DNA from: Agaricus subrufescens
Lineage: Eukaryota; Basidiomycota; Agaricomycetes; Agaricales; Agaricaceae
Assembly: GCA_029945375.1 (NCBI GenBank)
Contig: CM057059.1
Location: 930,001-994,000, forward strand
DNA: 64,000 bases
Reading direction: 5' to 3'
The notes below the pieces were generated by a model that saw only the letters and a program-made list of their open reading frames with translations, was not told where the DNA came from and did no database searches. Below, piece after piece: positions 36,217-51,033 of the stretch (positions are counted from its first letter, which is position 1; every line of letters begins with the position of its first letter). The position numbers were made by a program, and so were the translations under genes.

Positions 36217-39200
36217 TTGTTATCTTCTGCTGTCGCACCATTGGATTTATCCCATTATCCCATCCCATAACAGATATTTTCTTTATAACGGACAGTACCT
36301 AGGCTACAGATTATACTATTTCAGTCGCCATGTCTTCCCATCTTTTCTATAGAGTCATCCTGGTGTTGACGTGTAGTATCTAGTACGATCAGTAGCAACC
36401 GACCTCCTTTGATAAATTACTGGTGTGGCTTGCAAGTACATCTCGAAACAAGTGCACAGAGAAGCAGCTAGTTGCTAAATTCGTCACCAGTCTATGTATG
36501 AAAATCGCGTGCTCTTCTCGACCAACTTCTAGTGACGGGCACATACAGGACGTATATCGAAGACATGTCACGCTCAGATCCTCGATGACGGAATGGGGGG
36601 CTGAATCCTTTTAGGCACCATCATTGGGTGCAAGATCAATCAATCCATGTCCGGATGACATTTGTTGCAACCCCAGATCACCAGGATCGGATGCACCACT
36701 TACTAAAATACCCCACAACCTAATCCTGCCAACTTTTTCTTATTTTACCACATTACGGAGAGCCGCTGTAATAAAGGGTCCCCTTCCATGCGAAGATCTC
36801 ATCAACATAGAACTTCAACTCGTGCTCAAGAAAAAACGTAATATAGTTCCAACTCAATTGCACTAATTTCGGAAATTCGATGCCAAGAAAAATAGCTGAT
36901 ACTCCTCCCACTTATGTATTAAATTGGCCACCTCTCTCTTCCATATCTTCGGGTGCAATAAGCTGTAGACAATAATTGACGGCCCCGCTCCGAGCCAACT
37001 TTCAATACTGCTTCTAAATTTGATTAACCAACAGCTCATGGTGTCGACCATCTTGTGACTGTATATTAGGATTCGAAGAAAGTCTGTTTTCTTCGGAATT
37101 CCCCATGTAGTATTCCGTGTCATGTAGAGTATGGCCTGTGTCTCTCAAATGGCGTTTTATTAGCAGCGACTTAACGATGCAGCTCGATAATAGCGCTTTT
37201 AACGGCATCTCAGATATAAATCTGGAATGAATGGACATATATACGTACATATTTACTGCACAGCAGTCAAGGGCAGGTTTAAGGCCGCTGTGCACGAGGA
37301 ACGACTTAGATAAACCTTCCGGTGATATTTTCTTTTTGGGGGACTCGGGCTTTAGGCATTATGACTGCGTAATAAATGTCACTATGGAAGTTATTCTTTC
37401 TTCCTATGATCGTCTTGCTAAATGCATCGAAAAATGGGAGCCACCAACCACGTGGTGTGGCGAAATTCACTTCTCATGACCCTTGCCTCTGAGAAGGCAG
37501 TGGAACAGGACCCGCGGATACGGGTTTATGAGTAATACCCCCTTGGTTGCTGATCAATCATGATAAAATAATGTAGAAGGATGGTACGACTACTATAGTC
37601 TACTAGGGTACATGCATATCGATGTTAGTGCTGAGTGATAATAAATTATACCAGTTAGTGATCTTAAGTGTGCCCAGATCCTTACCCGACGGAAAAGGTG
37701 GCGCTCACTGTTTTCGAAGATTTAAACGATTGGTTCATATTTTTATCTCTGCAAATTGCCAGAATGATAGAACATTTTTTTTTGGCGGCTTCGTAATGAT
37801 AGAGGCTGCAATCCACCTTGAAAGGAATAGCTGCCGAATGCTTCTTTTTGTTCCAGTGGTTAAAAATATTGTATGAGCTTATGAAGCAGGGCATACGTTG
37901 GCGTTTCAGCGAAACCACTCTCCTCCTTCTCTGTGCCTAACGGAGGTAAAAGCTCGGTCGAGTCAGGGCTCTGATGGAATTTCTTTCATAGTTGGCCGAG
38001 ACGCGGTCTTACTTGGTGATGAATGAAGGATACTGTCGTACTACATACTTATCAGCGAAATCTTTTCTTCACCTTGTGATATCTTTTGACGGAAAATCTG
38101 ATGCTGCTGGACCTGACAATCGGTGACCATCACCGACTTTTGCACGTTAAGCGAAGTACTTCGTAATCCCCTCCGAATTTTGGCGGCCTCGCTTCGCAGT
38201 ATAATGACAATGACGGAGATAAGCGGAGCAATATCTGGCCGGGGACCCCCACCTCAAGTATCCAGGAGCGCATCGTCGAGGACTCATCGACACGGTCGTT
38301 TCAATCCACTGGGTCAGTGGCTCCCCGTTGACCGACAGCTCAGATCATATTCCATCAGTCAAGACGAGAAGTATCTCTCCTTTAAATGATGTTGGAGCTA
38401 TAAGGCAGCTGCCATTTCCGCCGATATAAGAATTGAGATCCCAACAACTTCCTGTTCAAATGTAGCAGAAAGATGGACAACAGATTGATTCGCTGATCAA
38501 GTGTTTCTGAGTTGAAGCGTCAAAGACTGCGGGACCTAAATAGAATGACACTTTGAGCTAGGAATAGCCGACGGCCAGGTGATGATCACGCTGGCTGTCG
38601 ACTTGATTAGTCAGCGGTGATTTCTGGTTCTCAGAGCCTACAAACATGCCCGCAATGTATGCCTCCTGAAGGTTAAAGCAACCTCGTTGCTAATTACTTA
38701 CCAGCACACATTTCTCCTATGGGATCAGCACTGACACGTCACACGTGGCTTCAATGCGATCAAGCTTTTTCAAATTTTCAGACATTCCCCTAGGAAACCT
38801 TCCCTAACTTCCTTTACAGATGATTGATTAAAGTTGGATTCGGATTCGATCTATTCAATAGCAATCTGAAAAAAAGAGGGAATATTGAATCCGGTACCAA
38901 GTCTGGCGCGCCGTCGGTCCAAAAACGGTATAATATATCATACGAATCCAAGCATTCTGATTCTTGATGAAGCACTTGAAGCGTCAATAACGTTGCGATG
39001 ATTGAGTGGCACATGCTGCATAGATGGAAGCCCGGTCTATCCCCTGACCTCCCAAGTTAATAAATTCATTTATATTGACGACTCAACAACACCCCGAAGT
39101 CTAATTGACTGTTAGCCAGGGATCTACACAAGGTTCAAGGTTAGCCCTAGTGCGGCGAAACGGGCGACAAGGAAGTGACTATTCAGTTCAATAAATGGGC

Positions 39201-42200
39201 GAACGGACATGGTTGCTACCTACAGCACCTATTCCTTCTGGATGCTGTCAAGTGTGTTAACACTAGACAAAATCCAGGCCCTGGACATGTTCCTACTGAA
39301 TCTCAGAGAACTGTCGCACTGACCGCCGTTTCTACTCCATCGCTTATTGTATAGACAGCTCTATTACTTTCGAGAAGACGAAGAAAAGCCCTAGAACGAA
39401 TTTTTTTTCGGTAAGCAAGACTAGAATCCTTGGAGGACATAGTGATGTCCGAAGCCAGATTTACGTAGGTTTAACTTGGACAACTGGTGACCTTAACAAC
39501 TGACACATTTCTCTATGTTGCACAATAGGGGCAGGTACAGTGAAATAAGACCATAAAATTTGAATTTTTATGGTTCAGAAACGATCGAGAAATCTGGATG
39601 CCGAAATATATGACAAAATGAAGATGGGTGCCTAACTGTGTTCAGCAAAAGAGAAGTGGAGAGCGGGTGGAGATAAACTAAGGAGGCGCCAGGCGGTTGA
39701 ACTGGGAACCCCTGTTCCCCTGTGGTGTTTCTGAACACGGTTTGTTCGAGATTCAATCGCATTGACATCACAGGAGGCGCACAGCCGTGGAAATAGCAAG
39801 GTTTTGGGTGGAGATGAGAGGATTCGTACGCGCTTCTTGAAAGGTGGTGGATCAAAGGTGTACCGAAAGTGATTGTTAAGTAGCTTGTGTTAATGTCTGA
39901 CACTAATAATAGTCGTGACTTCCCATGAGTCTTTTAACTACGCTAAGTTTCTTCTAGATCTCTCGTCTCATTCTGATTGTGGTTTTTTTAAAACTGGGCC
40001 TGTAAGCACGGAGCTTACGGTATCTACTCTGGCGGAACAACAGAAGATGACTCCGTTACTTTCGGTTTTACTGATAAGTACAACATATCAATAACTATTA
40101 ATCGCATGGTAAGATACCCTTGCGGTAATGCGCGCCAGGTGCAGAACTGCCGCTTACCAGGACTACCGCAGCGATTCATTCGTCGGCATTGTCGACAACA
40201 GCCAGTGCACCGTTGTTTATTACCTGTTGTAGCCTAGAGTTATCGCAGGTTCTCATAAGCCGCGGTACCAGCGGCGAAATTGAACCTATTTTAACGGGTT
40301 TCAGGCGTGATGATAGCGACGTAGACATTGTATAGAAACGTAATACCGTGGGACCATGATATAGTGTGAAGCTCTTCTATACTTGTATCTAACCTAGACG
40401 TATCGTCGAATTACTACGCTGTGAGTAACTCTTATCGGAACCGAGAATACATGTACCCTAGATTGTAAGTATTCGATCTTGAATCTTGATACTAGGTACG
40501 AGAATCGCTATAGACTGCGTTTATCTGCATCGAGTCTGTCAAGCTCTTCAGGCATCCGGATTAATAGGTATGAATCAGTGGGAACTCCACGTAGCCGGGC
40601 CGCGGGCGGTTGAGTAGCTAGCAGCTATTATTGGCTGGTCGAGGAAGAATATAGTTCAACAAACCAAGAATTTTGGTCTACTCCACTGAGAATTTGAGGT
40701 TAGCTAAAGGGCCGTTCTTCGAAATTTTTTTCCGATATGATGTAGCCTAGGCTTTGAAGGCTGAATATAGCACGTCGCCTGTGCAAGACGCTGGCATGTA
40801 CTATCAATTCAATCAAATGACGGCATCTTCCGAATGGCACCATTGAACTCATGATCAGCAAGTAAAGTGTGAATCAAACGTTAGAAGCTGTCAACTCATA
40901 TATTGTATAGCTTATATGATATGAGATTTCTATCTGCAAAGTGTGTATTTTATAATAGGCTTTAGCAGTGAGTTGATAGATTACAAGTTCAATACAGAAA
41001 AGCGGGTAACTATGTTCATATTAACATCATCGTGATGCAACGTTCGTGAAATCTCGTTTCAACGACTACAATCATGCCAATTCCAAGTTAGGCAAGTCGA
41101 CCCGAACAATATCCAGGTTCGGCCTGTCTTGGCATAAAATAGGATAGTAGCTTGTGTGAAACGGCGAAACCGAACTCGTCCTCAGGATGACAGTATAGTA
41201 TCCGGGCGCTGTTCAGTCGATAAAGGGAATCTTCCCGCCATGAACCTGATTTACCCCTCCTCCCATATCTTCCGAGTTCTCATCGTCAAGCCACCAAAAG
41301 CGTTATCCACACAAGTTTCCCATGTTGAACTGTCTGCAATACAAATTAAACACCTCTTCTACCCGATGTTTGTTCTCGCTGTGCGTAGGAAGCTGTCGGA
41401 GGTTTTAAGCTTGTAATACATTCAAGGAACGTTTCAATTGAAGGGCCCGCTTGAGAAGTCTTCGAAGCAAACGCCGAAACTCGATGTTTAACTTTTCTTT
41501 ATTTTTCTATCTTGGGGTTTTTTTGTTGAATTCCAGATCCGTTGAATTTACCTAGCTTTCTACAATTGGGCCAACCTATCGGCCAGCCAGCCCCACGGAG
41601 GGAAAAGAAGGAGGGGCATTGAGAGTTAAAGTTTATCGGTGGGAACTTCAAAGTTGACGGTGGGTAAGAGACAACGAGTAATCTTTTTCATCATAGAGAG
41701 GCGGCGCGACAGGTCGGACATCTTTCAATTATTGATTCCCTTCGACAATGCTCCTCCTCCAGGAGCCCTTGACCTAGAAATCCGCCCGATCTGGTCAATT
41801 CAAATGGCCGCGCAAGATCAGAAGCAAACTTGTTATTATTATTTTTATTATTTAAAAGTGGGGCTGCTTGAACAGCTGTGATGAGGGGGGGGGGGCGAAG
41901 TATGGGTCATCAATCAAGCACGGCCGCGGAAACCTTAATAAAATGAAATTAAATTGAGACGGCAGACCGAAACAATTCCTATGACAGATCGCAGTTGACT
42001 AGTAGTATTGTCGTTCGTTTGGCAATCAAGAGCAACCGTATGCTCGAAAAATAGCCTCATTTTCATTTTTTTTGTTTCCGCAAATATACCCTCGTTTATT
42101 AGACGGCCCGCCGCCGGTACGTCAGAGGGATGATTCGAGTGTGATCGCGCTTTTTCGGATTTAGGAATGACGTTAATTCAGAATTCCTTCCCCCCCACAC

Positions 42201-43002
42201 CCCCCCTTAGATTGAGTTGAACGTTACCAATACATTTTCAGAAGGGAAAGAAAAATAAAACAGGTCATGCCGTGCCTTACGTTGATAAGCGAGAAGCATC
42301 ATCATGAAAAAACATATTTAGCATGGTGATGGAGTCGGGTTGTCCCAGGCCTTGGCGTGTCCGAGAACGCGGACGGAACATATTGCACCATACCTGGGAG
42401 TAGGAGGAGGGGAGAGGTCAGAAGATATTTATAAACGTTCTCCCGAAAGAACTCGACGCTCAGCCGCTCAGCCAATCCATATGGTACCCTTATACATTAT
42501 CACATCTTATCAATTGGCTCTTGACCACGAGCATAGAAGCACAAAGAAAGATGCAACCTAAATCCATTATAGCCGTGTGATCTGTCAAAGGTTCCGTAAA
42601 GAACTATGATACAATTTCTTATTCAGGAGCAACATGGCAGTAGTGATGTTTCGTGGGATAGGGTGTTTGATATGAAGAAAAGAAGACGCGACCTGCGAGA
42701 CCGATGACCGTGCCAACAATGACTATCGGTCCAATAATTTATCCACCTCATCCTGATTGGGAATGACGCGGACCTTTGACAATCATGGCAAAACCCCAGT
42801 CATCCAGTAGAGAATTCGGCCGAGCGAGTTGGATGACAGCATAGGAGCTTCGTAACCGGATCTAGGGATCCGAGAGCAAACGTATAAGTTTAGTAGCACG
42901 AAAAAAACGGGAAGGAAAAAAAAAAAAAGAGCAATGGAAGTCGATGAGGCGGTGGATAGACCAATAAGGAAGGAAATTCTGCAAGATAATTGAATATCCG
43001 CT
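36217..43002. other. Gene-poor region of almost 7 kb, no supported gene
   Basis: No frame longer than about 110 codons and no splice-joinable series gives a recognisable protein on either strand. The sequence contains a TTA/ATT-rich run near 41831, a G tract near 41885, C tracts near 42191-42206, and a short inverted repeat near 39990 (GTAAGC, then GCTTAC). I recognised no terminal repeats, transposase, integrase or reverse-transcriptase motifs. The block 39960-40700 is particularly dense in stop codons on all frames, compatible with decayed DNA or non-coding RNA. What it does is not shown by the sequence. Confidence 0.45.
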
Positions 43003-44328
43003 TCAATTGGAGTGGATAGCATTGGTCATCTGCTCGATGACCACCTTCCTGGATGCGATTTGAGCCTAGACCCGAATTCCTCAATAATCGTTGGACAAGT
43101 CAAGAAAGCCGAATACTTACTTTTGATTTTCAACCTCCAACTGTCTTATTCTCTTGACCTTGAGCTCATTTGACTTTTCCATGGCCATAACCTTACGCTC
43201 AAGCATGCGAACGTAATCCGGGATACCCGACAGATTGTTCACAGTAGAGACGACGATGTGTTCGATATTGTCTCCAGATAGTTCAACCTCCGTGACCAGT
43301 AGTGCGTCATCGATTGGCGGGCTGGGTGAAGCCTGCCGAAAGAGATTGCTCTGTGAAATGGTGTCGGTAGAGCTACCCTTGAAGGAAAGGGTTAGTCAAG
43401 GGTATGGATGTTCGCAGATGAGTGCAAGACATACCTGCCAGAACTGAGCGTCATCGTCGTCGTCGAAATCGAATTCGACAGCTCGTCGTTTACCTTGAGT
43501 CTGGGTATTATTATCAGAGGATCTCAAAAGACTCCTGGCAACCTTTTCCGCACTCGAGGACGGAGAGAAATTTACTTCGTCATCTTCAACCTCGCGGTTT
43601 ATAACTGGGTGGGTGCCATCAAAATCCAGGTCGAGGTCTGATAACTTATAAGTCCTAGGGAAAGACTTGGTCGGTGGAGGTGTCGACATGCTTTGGCCCT
43701 TGTCGGGGAAGCAACGATAAGATGACTTGGGAGTCCTCAAGGCCTCTGCGATAGATCTGGAAATTCTCTGAGCTCGCGCAGACATGGCAGGATTGGCTTG
43801 GGCGCCTGTTTCCACGCCAACAGACTCGCCAGGAGAGGTGATCTCGTCTTTGGTAGTTTTGGGGCGCTTCAGCCTCACTTCCTCGGCTTTGAACGGAGCG
43901 CTGCGCTTAGTGGGGGAAGTGGGAGAGGGAAGGAAAGGAGACTGAGAGGTAGCGTGTCTGTGTGGATTGGTTGGCGTCCCAATGGGTAAATTGGGCGCTT
44001 CGGGGGGAATATCATCCTTGGTCTCTGGTGGTGGAGGTAGTTGGTCAACCCAGTCTGCGAAATGTGAGATTGACTAAGTTGCAAGTGCGAGAAAACATAC
44101 GGAAGAAGCCACAATTTTCGGGGCCTTCTTGTTCACGACGGGGACAGGTGTAGAAGTCTCTGGGCCAACGTCAGTCTAAACTCTTAGCAGGTTCAACCGA
44201 GACGGCAGCGGTGTGTACCTATTCGGATTGCTCACTGTACGAGAGGTCCTGAGAACTGCCGGGACATTGTGAAGGTGGCAGACGAGCCTGCCATCCTCGT
44301 CGTAGGGAGAAACTCGCTGTAGGACCAT
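43003..44328 (-). CDS. GRF-type zinc-finger protein with C-terminal coiled coil
   Basis: About 390 residues from ATG at 44328. Exons 1-3 rebuild a GRF zinc finger: LVCHLHNVPAVLRTSRTVSN, PNRDFYTCPRREQEGPENCG, then FFHWVDQLPPPP, with the Cys-His-Cys-Cys and FY.C...FF.W core. GRF zinc fingers bind single-stranded DNA in repair and topoisomerase proteins. The middle is disordered and rich in Ser/Pro, with basic patches (RLKRPKTTKDE) and acidic runs (EFDFDDDDDAQF). The end is a coiled coil (YVRMLERKVMAMEKSNELKV). The C-terminal exon is uncertain: after a GTAAGT donor, several acceptors are possible, and the end may lie at 43003, at 43100 (unspliced) or further down. Divergent from the PSMG4-like gene with 190 bp between starts. 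Confidence 0.72.
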
Positions 44329-44517
44329 GGCGTTGAGTGTTAACCGAACCTATTACTATATGGGGAAATGGTTGGCGCAAGAACCCAAAAAAAAACAAAG
44401 CATGCAGAGGGTTGCGATAGTATGGGTACCGTCGGAGAACACAACGCAGATCTTTGCGGTGCGGGGCTTGCCTCCGCAGATAGATAGAAGAGCCTAGAAG
44501 AGAACGGTTGTCTATCG

Positions 44518-45037
44518 ATGAGATCTTATGTAATGGGCCAATCTCTGAGACCAGCAGGAATGTCCGTTTCAGTCAAGACAGAGTACTTGGCTCCGCAGGA
44601 GCCATCTATGCCGGGGATGGCGGTGGAAGTGATCGAGCTGGTAGATTCGTACATGATATGGGTCGGAGTGGCAGAGTCTGCCGAGACTGTGGAGGCGGCG
44701 TCCCTCCAGGGCCGTCTGTGCAAGGACTGGGCGTACGCGATGCCGCCGCGAGAGGTGCGTGTCGAGTGCGAGCGCGGGGGCGAGAGTCGCTGACGGCGGG
44801 GGGTGCAGGGCGAGGAGATGGGAGTGGGCACATGGCTCTTCCGATCAGAAGGCTCGGATGCTGGGCTATCGATGGCTCGGCGGCTCGGTAAGTGATCAGC
44901 TGGGGGCTGGATTGGGCTAAGACAGGGTAGCGAAACGGCTGCGCAAGGCGATCACGGTGTCTATTGACGTTGGAGTGATGGAGGAGAGGATGATGGCGGC
45001 GGAGAGGGGGATAGTAGGCCTAGTGGGGAGTAAATAG
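44518..45037 (+). CDS. Proteasome assembly chaperone 4-like protein (PSMG4/PAC4)
   Basis: Three exons, about 130 residues. Exon 1 gives VKTEYLAPQEPSMPGMAVEV, then IELVDSYMIWVGVAESAETV and GRLCKDWAYAMPP. After a GTGCGT intron follow GEEMGVGTWLFRSEGSDAGL, then SMARRLAKRLRKAITVSIDV and MEERMMAAERGIVGLVGSK. The core DSYMIWVG, GTWLFRS and MARRLAKRL matches the fungal PSMG4/PAC4 family. That protein pairs with PAC3 to build the 20S proteasome alpha-ring. The length fits the family (about 120-150 aa). Start may be at 44518 or the downstream ATG that gives MSVSVKTEYL. Its stop lies only 24 bp before the Yak1 start on the same strand. Confidence 0.78.
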
Positions 45038-45061
45038 GGACCAGGAGCACTACCATACTTA

Positions 45062-49192
<4,131 letters not shown>

Positions 49193-49644
49193 TCGTTCCA
49201 CTATGTCGGATGAATTTTTCCTAGAAATGGACGATAGTTCCCCTCAATCTGTTGTTTCCTGTTCCTTTCTTGACTGCCGGTTTAGGCTGGTGTTCTTTCA
49301 TCGTTTTGCGCCGAAACTCCATATATAAATGCGCCCATGTGTTATTGTTTTCCATCTGTCTTCTTTGTATGTCGGCTCTCACTACTTCTAATTAGTTGCA
49401 CAGTTGCCCTCATGACATTGATGAGTTTCCCGTTCTTTTATTTTCAACTCTCCTAGTCTGGAATGTCCTTGTCTCATTAGTCGGTCTCGCAGATGGCCCT
49501 CGCAATAATCACTCTTTTTCTCTTTTTTTTTCTCTCTTTTTTTTTTGTTCCTCTGGCAGTGAACCAACGGAGGGACAACAATGTTTATTTTCCTTAATTC
49601 CTTTGATATTTAATCTTGACCCCACATCCCTAAGAAAAATTCTT
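49193..49644. other. Intergenic region, convergent 3' ends
   Basis: About 450 bp between the stops of Yak1 (plus) and the PHOSPHO-type phosphatase (minus). Includes the polypyrimidine tract at 49512-49546. No open frame is supported. It likely holds both 3' untranslated regions. Confidence 0.5.
49512..49546 (+). repeat. Polypyrimidine tract 3' of YAK1
   Basis: An almost unbroken C/T run, mostly T, downstream of the Yak1 stop. Reads as A/G-rich on the minus strand. It lies in the short interval between the convergent Yak1 and phosphatase genes and may belong to either 3' untranslated region. No function is claimed. Confidence 0.75.
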
Positions 49645-50699
49645 TTAAAGTGCTTTGAACATTTCCTCGACCTCCCAAGCACCACCCCAATATCGAATTT
49701 GACATTTGAGACCTTCTTTCTCGGCTTCTTGTTGAATACGCCTTTGGAGGCCGCGATTGGTTCTGCAGTAGACGAAGTCTTGGCTGAAAAACGGTTTTTT
49801 TTTCGGAGATTTAGGATTCTTGTGTGATCAAGGGATGAGAGTGAATTATGAAACGAACCTTCGGAGGTGGAGGATGGGACAAAAGTCGTTTGAGCCGTCA
49901 CCGACGTAGATGATTCTGTCGAATTGTTTACCGTGGCGTTGAAGGAATGCATCCAATTCTTCACCTAGATAACAAAACGAAAGAAGAGGGAGTGTGTGTG
50001 TCAGGCACGTTCGTGATGTGACTGGACGAGAGTTTAAAAAAAGAAATTGAGTCTAACCTTTGCACATGTTGGGACTACAGCCAACTTTACATTGGTGTTG
50101 AGGGCCGGAGGGGTCGATGCGACGACGGAGGTTGAGGAGTTGGTCTTCCCATTCGGCGGGGTTGGTTATTATTTCGGTGAAGAGGTTTTCTAGACCTTTA
50201 TGTTTGAGGATGGTGGAGATGAAGATCGAGTTGGCGTTGGAGAGGCAGAGGAAAGTTGTTTTTCCTGCGTTTTTGAGGCGGGTTACACCGCGGACCATGG
50301 CTGGATGCTGTATGTCATGAATTAATTATTAGAAAAAAAAGGTTTTTATGTATGGTTTTTGGTGATACGGACGTAAGGCATTATACGGAGGGCGTGCTCG
50401 ATTTGTTCTCGGGTGATTCCACGTCCATGGAGTTCGCGAAGGGTTTGAGCACTGTCGTCAGAAAGTGTGAATCGGATTCAGTGGTAGTTTGTGATTTACG
50501 TACACTAGATCTGTCCATTGGATTTCGTTCTCGAGTGTTTTCATTTTACGACGAAGATCGGGGGCTAGAACTTCGAATATCCATCTATCAGTGTCCTGGT
50601 CTGCCATCGACCTATGTATATCGGTTAAGAGTTGATGTATAGTGTTTAAGCAACAAACCAGTCAAAATCAAACACGATCAGTTGCTGCTGCACGGACAT
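49645..50699 (-). CDS. HAD-superfamily phosphatase, PHOSPHO1/PHOSPHO2 type
   Basis: About 255 residues in five or more exons. The start gives MSVQQQLIVFDFDW, with splicing via a GTTTGT donor that restores VFDFDWSMADQDTDRW: this contains the catalytic DxDx motif. Next are MKTLENEIQWTDL, IEHALRIMPYV, FLCLSNANSIFISTILKHKG (motif II Ser/Asn), SPNMCKG, then FDRIIYVGDGSNDFCPIL (motifs III/IV). The end is CQIRYWGGAWEVEEMFKAL. This arrangement is that of the phosphoethanolamine/phosphocholine or pyridoxal-phosphate phosphatases of the Put_Phosphatase family. The exact substrate cannot be told from sequence. It is convergent with Yak1. Its promoter faces the TFIIH gene, with 334 bp between starts. Confidence 0.88.
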
Positions 50700-51033
50700 G
50701 GTGTAGATGTAGAAAGCAGGAGGATGTTGCTGGTGTTGTAGTAGAGCACTTAAAATCTTTGATGGGGCGCGATCGGGCAGGCGCATAAAAATAGAGCTGA
50801 TGGGATCTCTGATCGAACGTCGCACCCTGCATGACTAGTGCTCTGGCAGGGGGCTGTAGCATCAACGTCGGTTCCGATACGTGGAAGCTAGTGGTTGGGC
50901 CGAGTCAAAAGAACAGCAATTCGCACTGGCGGTGTCCGTGTCATAATGAGGTAGATTTTTTTTCGGATGTGCTTACATAATCACGGGGTTTCATTTGCGT
51001 GACTTGGATGGGAGATGCGGTGATGCGGATTCT
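50700..51033. promoter_or_regulatory. Shared promoter of the phosphatase and TFB1 genes
   Basis: The phosphatase (minus) and TFIIH subunit (plus) start codons are 334 bp apart, divergent. No TATA box is clear. A short upstream open frame begins at 51008 (ATG GGA GAT...), runs 13 codons and ends TAG at 51046, overlapping the main TFB1 ATG at 51034 in another frame; this matters only if the transcript starts upstream of 51008. Confidence 0.45.

Noticed and set aside
39568..39903. 111-codon minus-strand open frame in the gene-poor block
   Set aside because: No domain; stop-dense surroundings; no neighbouring exons to join.
39980..40020. Short inverted repeat (GTAAGC...GCTTAC) near a T-run, considered as a terminator or tRNA-like element
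   Set aside because: Stem of only six pairs; no A/B box or RNA polymerase III terminator arrangement; such palindromes occur by chance.
40575..41650. Two GTGGGAA strings (near 40578 and 41639), the consensus of CSL factors, in the gene-poor region near the CSL gene
   Set aside because: A 7-base string is expected about once per 8 kb on both strands combined; two in this window are not significant, and neither is near a known start.
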